In this document: positions 1 to 6,381 of the stretch, in pieces | How positions within the stretch are numbered: the first letter of the stretch is position 1 | How the letters are laid out: each line of letters begins with the position of its first letter | Source of the DNA: SZUA-448 sp964602475 | Lineage (GTDB): Bacteria; Bacillota; Clostridia; Lachnospirales; Lachnospiraceae | Length of the DNA: 7,352 nt | Assembly: GCA_964602475.1 (NCBI GenBank) | Contig: CAZRRN010000083.1 | Coordinates: 1-7,352 of the forward strand | Direction: 5' to 3' | Program-made: the position numbers and the translations under genes | The notes under the pieces: generated by a model | Seen by the model: only the letters and a program-made list of their open reading frames with translations | Told to the model about the DNA's origin: nothing | The model's database searches: none

Positions 1-396
1 CCAAAAACCGGTAGCCTCCGGTGTATAGAGTCTGAAACCGAATCCGGGTTTTTGAGCACCGGAAGCCCACATGCCCTCAACAGGAGTGCATTCAACTTCA
101 ATATCTACAGAGTCGTAGTTAGAAATATTGATAATAGATTTATCCGGTTTAATATAGAACACTACTCCGCCGCCGGAGGCAGCTGCAGATGCTTTGTATG
201 TTACAGAACCGTCGCCATTGAATACGATGTCTTTGGCTTGAGAACCATCGAACACAGAATCATTGTTAAAAACAACGGTAAGCGCCTCGCATGCAGGTGT
301 TTTATCTACTGCATCTTTTTCACCTGATGTAGACACACAAGAACATGCCAGTATAAAAATACAGGCATACACAAAAAAACATTTTACTTTTGACAT
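1..396 (-). CDS. Putative lipoprotein, N-terminal part (runs off left edge)
   Basis: The reading frame opens with ATG at 396-394 and stays open for 132 codons to the first base of the window, so the C-terminus is missing. A good ribosome site (AGGAGA, about 4 nt before the ATG) supports this start. The N-terminus MSKVKCFFVYACIFILACSC is a short basic, hydrophobic signal peptide ending in a lipobox-like ILAC (Cys18) or ACSC (Cys20); spirochaetal lipoboxes are often this loose. The mature part begins with a Ser/Gly/Asp-rich tether (about residues 21-35). It continues as alternating beta-type segments: VVFNNDSVFDG (41-51), SVTYKAS (64-70), GGGVVFYIKP (75-84), YDSVDIEVEC (94-103) and FGFRLYTP (119-126). 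The pattern looks like a beta-sandwich of carbohydrate-binding or galactose-binding type, but that is a fold impression, not a recognised family. It is divergent from the operon starting at 704 and shares its upstream region. The function is unknown. Confidence 0.8.
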   Translation of the reverse strand, partial: MSKVKCFFVYACIFILACSCVSTSGEKDAVDKTPACEALTVVFNNDSVFDGSQAKDIVFNGDGSVTYKASAAASGGGVVFYIKPDKSIINISNYDSVDIEVECTPVEGMWASGAQKPGFGFRLYTPEATGFW

Positions 397-533
397 ATTG
401 TCTCCTATTGTAATTAGTCTAAAGCCGCCTATACTCATCAGCAATAGAGAGTTTTTCTTAACGGAGGTGTAAGCTTTACAGGAAGCTCATTTAGAAGGGG
501 GCATTTTCCCTTGTGTACGACTACAGCGCTTTC

Positions 534-567
534 GTTCGACTTCTTCTTTTGTTCGACTTCTTCTTTT
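534..567. repeat. 17-bp direct tandem repeat, two perfect copies
   Basis: The unit GTTCGACTTCTTCTTTT occurs at 534-550 and again, identical and abutting, at 551-567. A degenerate third copy starts at 568 (GTTTGAG) and runs into nine consecutive T residues (575-583). The array ends immediately before the -35 hexamer of the operon promoter at 585. One strand is almost purely pyrimidine. It could be a tandem activator site, a curved upstream element, or a slippage-prone element that varies promoter strength. Confidence 0.9.
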
Positions 568-584
568 GTTTGAGTTTTTTTTTC

Positions 585-612
585 TTGACCTTACAAAGAT
601 TAGGCTTATAAT
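585..612 (+). promoter_or_regulatory. Sigma70-type promoter of the moxR operon
   Basis: The -35 box TTGACC (585-590, five of six consensus bases) is followed after 16 bp by a perfect -10 box TATAAT (607-612). Transcription would start near 618-620, giving a leader of about 85 nt before the ATG at 704. The upstream flank is a T9 tract plus the pyrimidine-rich tandem repeat, which may act as a curved UP-like element. No other promoter of this quality lies inside the four-gene operon, so this one probably drives all four genes. Confidence 0.7.
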
Positions 613-620
613 TGAAATTA

Positions 621-643
621 CAGCTTATACATTATAAATGCTG
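621..643 (+). promoter_or_regulatory. Possible 5'-terminal leader hairpin
   Basis: CAGCTTATA (621-629) can pair with TATAA (633-637) and GCTG (640-643) around a 3-nt loop, leaving AT (638-639) bulged. If transcription starts about 7 nt after the -10 box, this stem lies within a few bases of the 5' end of the mRNA, where a hairpin can slow decay. No T-tract follows, so it is not a terminator. The stem is AT-rich and could be chance. Confidence 0.3.
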
Positions 644-703
644 AATAATATGTTTATGAAAATACGCATACAAATCCAATTATGTTTTTACTTGTGAGAA
701 ATC

Positions 704-1684
704 ATGAAATCTAATCTGACAGCAGACATTCCAGCCTCGGTATCGAAACTTGTAGACAATATGAGATCGATAATATCGATTGAACCTGAAAAACTTGAAT
801 ACATTGTCGCAGCAATGATTGCAGGAGGGCACGTCATTCTCGCCGATTCCCACGGAGTCGGGAAGACATCGCTTGCAAAAGCCCTGGCCGGCTGTATCGA
901 CTGGGGAAAAAGAAGCTCTCCACTCATGGAGCACTTTTCCCGCATCCAGTGCACCGTAGACCTCCTGCCGCAAGACATTCTGGGCTACAACCGTCTCAAT
1001 TCCGAAAAGATGGTATTCAATAAAGGGCCGATTTTTTCACACTTTGTCCTGTGCGATGAAATTAACCTCCTCACTCCTAAAACACAGGGCTCCTTTTTTC
1101 AGGCTATGGAAGAGCAGACAGTAAGTATAGAGGGTAAGACATTCAAGCTCGAAGCGCCCTTTTTTATAATTTCTACCATGAACCTCAAAGGTGTACACCT
1201 CTTTCCCCTGCCAGCCCCCCAGCTTGACCGGTTTATGATTCAGATATCGCTCGGGTATCCGGATGCAGAGACAGAGATTGAAATTGTAAAACGTCACGGA
1301 CGCGGCGACAGCTGGGAAAACTACGGACCGGTAGTCGGAGCAAAGGACATTCTTGCATGGAAGGATGCAGTTGATGAGGTTCCCATTCATGATGATATTG
1401 TTTCGTACATCGTAAACCTTGTAAGATCCACCCGGAGCCACCCCGATGTCGCGGTTCCCGGAAGCCCGAGGTCCGGCATCAAGCTGTCGCGTATGGCAAG
1501 AGCTCTTAGTCTGCTTCGGGGAGAAGACTTTGTAAGTCCCGAAACAGTAAAAGAAATTTTCTACCCGGTCATGAATCATAGAATAATCCTCCACGACACA
1601 ACATTGTCCATTGAGAAGGTTCTCTCAAATATACTGGCCTCGGTTCCCGTGGATCAAAAACACAGGAGACTTAACAGACGATGA
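704..1684 (+). CDS. MoxR-family AAA+ ATPase
   Basis: This 326-residue protein has the full MoxR ATPase core. The P-loop is HGVGKT (residues 50-55) and the Walker B is HFVLCDE (113-119), followed by INLLTPKTQ. An STMN sensor-1 segment (157-160) precedes PLPAPQLDRF (168-177) with the arginine-finger Arg176. A sensor-2 GSPRSGI (253-259) sits in the helical lid. MoxR proteins are cytoplasmic chaperone-like ATPases that act with DUF58 or VWA partners in metal insertion or envelope-protein maturation; the next gene encodes such a partner. Two oddities: the usual Pro of the MoxR P-loop (PGxGKT) is His50, and the Arg of the usual DEINR is Leu122. The start ATG at 704 has only a weak Shine-Dalgarno (GTGAGAA, 694-700), but the MoxR homology begins soon after it. 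The stop overlaps the next ATG by four bases (ATGA), implying translational coupling. The subfamily is not assigned. Confidence 0.93.
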   Translation: MKSNLTADIPASVSKLVDNMRSIISIEPEKLEYIVAAMIAGGHVILADSHGVGKTSLAKALAGCIDWGKRSSPLMEHFSRIQCTVDLLPQDILGYNRLNSEKMVFNKGPIFSHFVLCDEINLLTPKTQGSFFQAMEEQTVSIEGKTFKLEAPFFIISTMNLKGVHLFPLPAPQLDRFMIQISLGYPDAETEIEIVKRHGRGDSWENYGPVVGAKDILAWKDAVDEVPIHDDIVSYIVNLVRSTRSHPDVAVPGSPRSGIKLSRMARALSLLRGEDFVSPETVKEIFYPVMNHRIILHDTTLSIEKVLSNILASVPVDQKHRRLNRR

Positions 1685-2901
1685 TTTCCCCCGTCCGTCA
1701 TTACCCCCTGAGTATTCCGGGTACCGTCGTGTTAGGTTTCTCGGTCTCCCTTACAATGAATGGAATATGGAGAGACGACGCCTATTCGCTCCTTGCAGGG
1801 ATTGCGGGCATTGTTTTCACCGCCGTCCTCGCAGCAGTCTGCAAGTCTGCAGCTGTAAAGCTCGCCGCATCCGAACTCGACCTCGCCTTTGAAGAAACTA
1901 TCTACGCCAAAAGGACATCTATGGTCCGCGCCTCATGCACTGATTGGAAACCTTTACTCTTCTGCCGGCTTCACCTGCACCTCTACGGGAAGATAAAAGC
2001 AGGACAAGGGACGTACTTAAGATACTCTGAGGAATTCAGCTCGAACCGCGGAGGTTTAATCGAAGCTTCCTTATGCCTTCCCGTGTCGGGTCAATTTGAA
2101 GTCAAGGCAGTGTTCAAGGTGCGTGATATGTTCGGTATCTCGAGAGCTCTTATAGGTTCTCCCGTATCGAGATCTCTGCCCGTAGTTCCGCATGTCTTTA
2201 CAGAATCGAAGAAACCGGTCATTGACATTTCCAAGGGCGACGAACATAAAGACAGGCAGAGACAGGGGGATACTGAACGGTACTACATGAGGGAGTATGC
2301 ACCCGGCGACCGGATGAGAGACATCAACTGGAAATCCTCAAGCCGTCTGAACCAGCTCATAACACGAATCTCGCCGGAGACAAAAGAAAAGACAATGATT
2401 CTGGACCTTGAATACAGACCTTTCCACCCTTATCCGCATGAAACACTCCGGACCATAGCCTTAACACAGTTTCTTAAGTCCCGGCTCCTCACCTTCATGT
2501 ACCAGGCACAGGAGACATCGCCCAACCTTTCCTTTCGTGTTTGGACAGCAGGCGAATTCGAACTCGTAGAAGACAGCAGCGGCATCGATGCCTTCGCCAA
2601 ACGGTTCTCCTCATTCTTTCCTCCGCCTGAGACAGGCGTACATGAGTATGAAAAAGGCTCATGGTACATATTCTCCACCAGTCTTGACCAAAAACTTGAA
2701 GCAGCCCTCTCAGGGAGAGAGGACGCCGGGTTGTTCATCGCTGAAGACTCGGGCAAAGATGCGGTTCCCTATCCGGTTCTCGCTCCTTTCTCTCCTTCTC
2801 TGCTGCCGGGATTATGGATACTGAATTTTCCCTGGACTCCGGCGAAGCAGAAGCTGCCGCCGGCAGCCGAAATTCAAACGATCAAGATTCAGGCGGTATA
2901 A
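1681..2901 (+). CDS. DUF58 membrane protein
   Basis: This 406-residue protein has two N-terminal hydrophobic segments (about 11-28 and 35-58), then a long, presumably cytoplasmic or membrane-proximal domain. The DUF58 signature is clear: VRDMFGIS (147-154, the usual 'D-F-GL' strand) and REYAPGDRMRDINWKSSSRL (204-223). These proteins pair with MoxR ATPases and are thought to carry a VWA-like fold after the signature. Here the strand expected to bear the MIDAS motif reads MILDLEYRP (239-247). Asp242 is present but the DxSxS serines are not, so metal binding through a MIDAS is doubtful. An AGGAGA at 1664-1669, inside the end of the ATPase gene, can serve as ribosome site, and the ATGA overlap suggests coupling. 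A C-terminal hydrophobic patch (about 366-386, Pro-rich) is too weak to call a membrane span. The stop is one base before the next start. Confidence 0.9.
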   Translation: MISPVRHYPLSIPGTVVLGFSVSLTMNGIWRDDAYSLLAGIAGIVFTAVLAAVCKSAAVKLAASELDLAFEETIYAKRTSMVRASCTDWKPLLFCRLHLHLYGKIKAGQGTYLRYSEEFSSNRGGLIEASLCLPVSGQFEVKAVFKVRDMFGISRALIGSPVSRSLPVVPHVFTESKKPVIDISKGDEHKDRQRQGDTERYYMREYAPGDRMRDINWKSSSRLNQLITRISPETKEKTMILDLEYRPFHPYPHETLRTIALTQFLKSRLLTFMYQAQETSPNLSFRVWTAGEFELVEDSSGIDAFAKRFSSFFPPPETGVHEYEKGSWYIFSTSLDQKLEAALSGREDAGLFIAEDSGKDAVPYPVLAPFSPSLLPGLWILNFPWTPAKQKLPPAAEIQTIKIQAV

Positions 2902-2902
2902 T

Positions 2903-5077
2903 ATGACAATCCTATGGTTACTCAGAACCGCATTATTCATAATATCCGGAGCAATACCAATCATACATCCTGCAGCAGCAGTATCCTACGATTCCGCTTC
3001 TGCCTTCCTCTGGTTTGCCGTCATTCCGCTCGAGATGGCAGCGGCTTACTTTCTAAAGCCCTCATGGACGGGAAAGCCCGTCTATACAGCAGCTTTTCTT
3101 GCTCCGCTTGCAATAGCCGCGGTGTTCTTTACGAGGTTTGATTCCTACACCTGGATTACTGCTGCCTGCGGTACCGCAGCGTTCATATTCACGCTTCTGC
3201 AATTCCGTTACAAAGCCTTTATTCTCGGTTTTGCGGAAGCCTCCTTCCTTGCCGTAAGAGCCTACAGGCTCCTCATGTTCGCACGGTCATCAGAAGATGC
3301 AGCATACTCAAGTTCTCTCTCCTCCAAACTACTTTTCCTTGCTATCATAGGGCTCTTCGCCGCCCATCTATACATAGTCTACCTAATATCGTACCGAAAG
3401 CAGGGCAGCAGGGATTGTCTGCGCGAACATCTTGCCTTCACGTCCTTCCTTGCCGTCCTCATCACTGCAGTCGGCCTCCTCCTGCCGCCGGACTTTGTTG
3501 AACATGCAATAGTCATTAATAATCTCCGCAAGGAACCGGAGCCGAAACCATTAGACGGGGGCAATCTGAAAAACGGTATTCCCGGGGGAAGTATACGGGG
3601 AGGAAACCGGAGCGGGGGCGAAGAAAACGGAAACTCAGACAATAAGGGAAGTCTTGAAGGGATTCCTGCCGAGAGCTGGGAGGGGGGATCCGGAGAAGGT
3701 GATGATATACCGCAATACGCAGTCATGGTAATAGCCTCAGCCGTGGATCCCGTGTACGCAGCCGGCGCATATTCGGGCACGCTGGATCCGGAAAGCGGCT
3801 TCCATCTTTCAGATTCCGAGATCCTGAACGAACTCTCATACAAGAGACTTATCGAAACATGGAAGGATACGAGCCCTGTACAGGACAGGGATAGAAGGGA
3901 GTTCGAAACTGATATACTATCCACCCTTCCGGGCCGCTATCTCGCCTACAGACCCCGGACCGTGGTACCTACCGTACACGACGGAACCTATCATCCCTTC
4001 GCCTATTCCTACAAGGCGGTTTCTCACTTCAGCCTCTCTGGTCCCGAAAAATGGGCGGCTGCAACAGGCCTCTCAGAATCCGAGCGCCGGGATCTTGCAG
4101 AATATCTGGATCTACCATTAGATGCCGCTTACATGGAAAGACTCGAGGCATTGAAAAACTCATGGATAGGAGACACAGAAGGGTACTATGCACGAATAGA
4201 AGCTCTCATGCAGGGATTTTCGACGTATCAATATCAGCTTGGATTTGATGACAATATGGATCTTTATGACATTGAGGAATTTCTTTTCACTGCAAAGAGC
4301 GGCGACTGTACCGAGTTCTCTAATTCCCTCGCCCTGCTCGCTCGTTTTATAGGTGTTCCATCGAGGGTAGTAACGGGATATCTAGCATCCAGGGGTCTTC
4401 AAACCCAATACCATACCGAAGGATTAGCTATGCTCCGGCAGTCTATTCCAAGACTACAAGAGTATGACATTGATTCTCTCTACCTCGTGACAACAGCCCA
4501 CCGCCATTCCTGGACACAGCTCTACATTCCGCCCTTCGGATGGATAGATTTCGAGAGCACCAGCACAGCCATTCCTCCGGAATCATCAGGAGACGCAAAC
4601 TCGAGGAGAATCGTTATTCCCATAATAGAGGCACAGAAAAACCGCAGCCGGGAGACCGCCTTCAAATGGGACGTACTTTTCCGGATTATTCTTTCACTTA
4701 CAGCACTGTCCCTTGCATCCGTCTATGCATACAAGGCAGTCCGCCGCATCCGCCTCTCCGCTGCATCCCGCTCCAACAGCATCATAGGACTGCAAAGCCT
4801 CTTTCTGCTGCTGCTTGCGAGAATGGCCGACTCGGGCTGCCGGCTCAAACTGCCCTCCGAGACGGCGAAGGAATACGCCGGTAAGTATCCGGCCGTATCA
4901 GGTTTTGCAGAAACCTATACACTTCTCCGTTATAAAACGGATTTTTCTGATGAACAGAAGGCTGAATTATGGGCATCGCTTAGAGCGGAGTATGCACAAG
5001 CCGTAAAAGCTCTGAGGAAGCAAGGATTTATTAGCTTGATACGAGAAATATTTAACCTACGGGGGTTGTACTACTGA
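2903..5077 (+). CDS. Membrane transglutaminase-like (TgpA-type) protein
   Basis: This 724-residue protein resembles the TgpA/DUF3488 class that accompanies moxR and DUF58 genes. About seven hydrophobic segments lie in the N-terminal 200 residues (near 4-24, 33-51, 60-77, 83-99, 105-124, 142-164, 177-197). A Gly/Asn/Glu-rich linker (about 211-268) and an extracytoplasmic transglutaminase-like domain follow. The catalytic Cys is Cys469 in GDCTEFSNSLALLARFIGVPSRVVTGY (467-493), and the His is His535 in HSWTQLYIP. The third triad position falls in GWIDFEST (546-553), where the usual 'DPT' Asp aligns with Glu551, with Asp549 two residues earlier. One more membrane span (589-610) leads to a cytoplasmic tail (611-724). 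Its PSETAKEYA...YTLLRYK pattern resembles DUF4129. The family fold is shared by proteases, transglutaminases and amidases; the substrate is unknown. The ribosome site is weak (AGGCGG, 2891-2896). The stop and the next start share one base (TGATG). Confidence 0.9.
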   Translation: MTILWLLRTALFIISGAIPIIHPAAAVSYDSASAFLWFAVIPLEMAAAYFLKPSWTGKPVYTAAFLAPLAIAAVFFTRFDSYTWITAACGTAAFIFTLLQFRYKAFILGFAEASFLAVRAYRLLMFARSSEDAAYSSSLSSKLLFLAIIGLFAAHLYIVYLISYRKQGSRDCLREHLAFTSFLAVLITAVGLLLPPDFVEHAIVINNLRKEPEPKPLDGGNLKNGIPGGSIRGGNRSGGEENGNSDNKGSLEGIPAESWEGGSGEGDDIPQYAVMVIASAVDPVYAAGAYSGTLDPESGFHLSDSEILNELSYKRLIETWKDTSPVQDRDRREFETDILSTLPGRYLAYRPRTVVPTVHDGTYHPFAYSYKAVSHFSLSGPEKWAAATGLSESERRDLAEYLDLPLDAAYMERLEALKNSWIGDTEGYYARIEALMQGFSTYQYQLGFDDNMDLYDIEEFLFTAKSGDCTEFSNSLALLARFIGVPSRVVTGYLASRGLQTQYHTEGLAMLRQSIPRLQEYDIDSLYLVTTAHRHSWTQLYIPPFGWIDFESTSTAIPPESSGDANSRRIVIPIIEAQKNRSRETAFKWDVLFRIILSLTALSLASVYAYKAVRRIRLSAASRSNSIIGLQSLFLLLLARMADSGCRLKLPSETAKEYAGKYPAVSGFAETYTLLRYKTDFSDEQKAELWASLRAEYAQAVKALRKQGFISLIREIFNLRGLYY
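3533..3706 (+). other. Low-complexity Gly/Asn/Glu linker coding segment
   Basis: These bases encode about residues 211-268 of the transglutaminase-like protein. The segment lies between the membrane-bundle end and the extracytoplasmic domain. It is rich in Gly, Asn, Ser and Glu with no hydrophobic core, so it is probably a flexible spacer. The DNA is purine-rich with runs of four or more G at 3557-3561, 3584-3588, 3597-3600 and 3614-3618. Confidence 0.7.
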
Positions 5078-6330
5078 TGAAAATCAATCCGGCAGCGGTC
5101 ATTTTGGCGTTCAGCTTAGCGTTCAGCTTAGCGTTCAGCTTAGCACTCCTTTCCTGCTCTGGTGACTGGATCCAATTCCGCGGAAACCAGGGACGCGGCG
5201 AAGCCGAACAGGTGCTGTATCCTCCACTCGGCATTAAATGGAAACTCAGGCTTCAGAAAGACAGTCCGACATCTAAATCATTCAACAATCCTGTAGTCAT
5301 CGGAAATTCAATCTACTTCGGATCGAATGACGGCAACTTCTATGCACTGGATCTCGATTCGGGCTACATGAAATGGGTGTTCCAGACGAACGCAGCTGTC
5401 AACTCGGTGCCTTTTGCCGACCAGAAGGCTGTATATTTCGGATCGAATGACGGAGGCCTGTATGCGGTAGACCGGATGACAGGCAGCCTCCTTTGGCGGT
5501 TCGAGACGGGAACCACCGTGCAGTCGAGTGTAGTAGGCTACAATGGTTTTATCGTGTTCTCAAGCGACGGAGGAAATACCTATTTTCTGGATACATCCGG
5601 AAACCTCATACACGAACTCCCCAACCCCGTCTGGCATTATCATACCTTTCAAATTTACAAAGACATCATGTACTTTGCCCCTGGCCCCGTCGAAAAACCC
5701 CGCAGCTTCTCGGCCTACGACATCCGCGAAAAAGAGTATCTTTGGCTCATCGACACCGGAAAAGAATCCGCAGCATGGTACTCATTCCCTGCCCTTAAGG
5801 GAGACAGGGTTCTGTACTCAAAATGCATAAACCGTTATCCCCGCTGGAAACTCTCATATCTTGTTCGAGACAGGTTTTCAGGAGAAGTGATATGGGAGAG
5901 AAACGAGGAAGCCGTCTTCGACGAAAGTCTCAGCTTTAATCCCACAACACTTCTAACCGACTGCATAGAAATGCTTGATTTCATGGCTCCGGCAGTCTAT
6001 AGAAATACCGTCATCTATACATCCGGAGACAACGTGGTGCGCGCCTTCGGTATAAAAGACGGCGAAACAGCATGGACAAAGACCTTTGACGAGCCGGCAT
6101 CGAGCGCTCCGACTCTTTCGGGCGACCGCATCTATCTAGGACTTCGCGGCGGAGAATACTCGCCTGCAAACAGAGCGCCCCGCCTCGTCTGTCTCTCCGC
6201 AAGGGACGGCAGACTCCTCTGGGAACTGGAAACAGAGGGATCCATTCTGGGCTCGCCCGTTATCACCGGCAAACGGATGATCTTCTGTACTGAAGACCAT
6301 GTCTTCTATGTATTGGAATCGATTTTATGA
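5077..6330 (+). CDS. PQQ-like beta-propeller lipoprotein
   Basis: This 417-residue protein starts with a lipoprotein signal peptide: Lys2, a hydrophobic core containing AFSL three times (11-22), and the lipobox LLSC with Cys27 as the lipidated residue. The mature protein opens with GDWIQFRGNQGRG (29-41), an N-terminal motif typical of PQQ-repeat 'quinoprotein-like' propellers. Blade signatures follow, mostly of the form 'vYfgs.dG.lyAlD..tG...W.f'. Blade Trp residues lie at 55, 100, 140, 223, 273, 333 and 382, which suggests seven to eight blades. No methanol-dehydrogenase-type catalytic or PQQ-ligand set is recognisable, so a scaffold or binding role is more likely than an enzyme. Size, lipid anchor and fold also fit BamB-like proteins. 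The gene is coupled to the transglutaminase gene by a TGATG overlap; the best upstream ribosome site is GGGGG at 5061-5065. It is the last gene of the operon. Confidence 0.88.
   Translation: MKINPAAVILAFSLAFSLAFSLALLSCSGDWIQFRGNQGRGEAEQVLYPPLGIKWKLRLQKDSPTSKSFNNPVVIGNSIYFGSNDGNFYALDLDSGYMKWVFQTNAAVNSVPFADQKAVYFGSNDGGLYAVDRMTGSLLWRFETGTTVQSSVVGYNGFIVFSSDGGNTYFLDTSGNLIHELPNPVWHYHTFQIYKDIMYFAPGPVEKPRSFSAYDIREKEYLWLIDTGKESAAWYSFPALKGDRVLYSKCINRYPRWKLSYLVRDRFSGEVIWERNEEAVFDESLSFNPTTLLTDCIEMLDFMAPAVYRNTVIYTSGDNVVRAFGIKDGETAWTKTFDEPASSAPTLSGDRIYLGLRGGEYSPANRAPRLVCLSARDGRLLWELETEGSILGSPVITGKRMIFCTEDHVFYVLESIL
5107..5142 (+). repeat. 12-bp in-frame tandem repeat x3 in signal peptide
   Basis: The unit GCGTTCAGCTTA occurs three times, perfectly and contiguously (5107-5118, 5119-5130, 5131-5142). 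Each unit encodes Ala-Phe-Ser-Leu, residues 11-22 of the propeller lipoprotein, which form most of the signal-peptide hydrophobic core. Because the unit is a multiple of three, gain or loss of a copy would keep the frame but change core length by four residues. Confidence 0.95.
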
Positions 6331-6341
6331 GAAGAGGAAAT

Positions 6342-6367
6342 ATAGAACTGATGATTTCATAGTCTAT
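6342..6367. terminator. Weak hairpin between convergent genes
   Basis: ATAG-ACT-ATG (6342-6353, with single-base bulges at 6346 and 6350) can pair with CAT-AGT-CTAT (6358-6367) around an ATTT loop, giving ten base pairs. The bases after it on the plus strand are moderately T-rich (TCTATCCTTTGTCC), and on the minus strand so is the other flank. The 51-bp gap between the propeller gene and the leftward regulator gene is the expected place for a shared terminator. The stem is AT-rich and bulged, so the call is tentative. Confidence 0.3.
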
Positions 6368-6381
6368 TCTATCCTTTGTCC

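Larger units (their letters stand above)
397..703. other. Divergent intergenic region
   Basis: This 307-bp gap separates the leftward lipoprotein gene from the rightward moxR operon. It holds a 17-bp tandem repeat (534-567), a T9 tract (575-583), a clear rightward promoter (585-612) and a leader with a possible hairpin (621-643). For the leftward gene I see only weak promoter candidates. A GGAGGTG at 463-469 on the plus strand is a perfect Shine-Dalgarno string but has no start codon at a suitable distance. I see no tRNA, sRNA or convincing small ORF here. Confidence 0.6.

Noticed and set aside
52..472. Two overlapping plus-strand open frames at the left edge
   Set aside because: They are antisense to the lipoprotein frame at 1-396, which has a ribosome site, signal peptide and lipobox; their translations have no recognisable features.
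463..476. GGAGGTG Shine-Dalgarno string on the plus strand with no gene after it
   Set aside because: No start codon with a meaningful frame follows at suitable distance.
495..512. AAGGG...CCCTT stem considered as a terminator
   Set aside because: No T-tract follows on either strand, and no gene ends next to it.
766..780. ATCGAT-AAT-ATCGAT dyad inside the MoxR gene
   Set aside because: It lies within well-supported coding sequence (residues about 21-26), and short ClaI-like palindromes recur by chance.
1037..1594. Long minus-strand open frame (185 codons) opposite the MoxR gene
   Set aside because: It lies wholly antisense to a protein with an intact AAA+ motif set, and its translation shows no domain or signal and is Cys/Tyr/Asn-biased as expected of a shadow frame.
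3557..3618. G-quadruplex in the linker-coding G-runs
   Set aside because: Loops between G-runs are mostly longer than seven bases, so the canonical pattern is not met.
3379..3924. Minus-strand open frame (181 codons) opposite the transglutaminase-like gene
   Set aside because: Its Pro/Ser-rich translation mirrors the Gly-rich linker on the other strand; no ribosome site or domain supports it.
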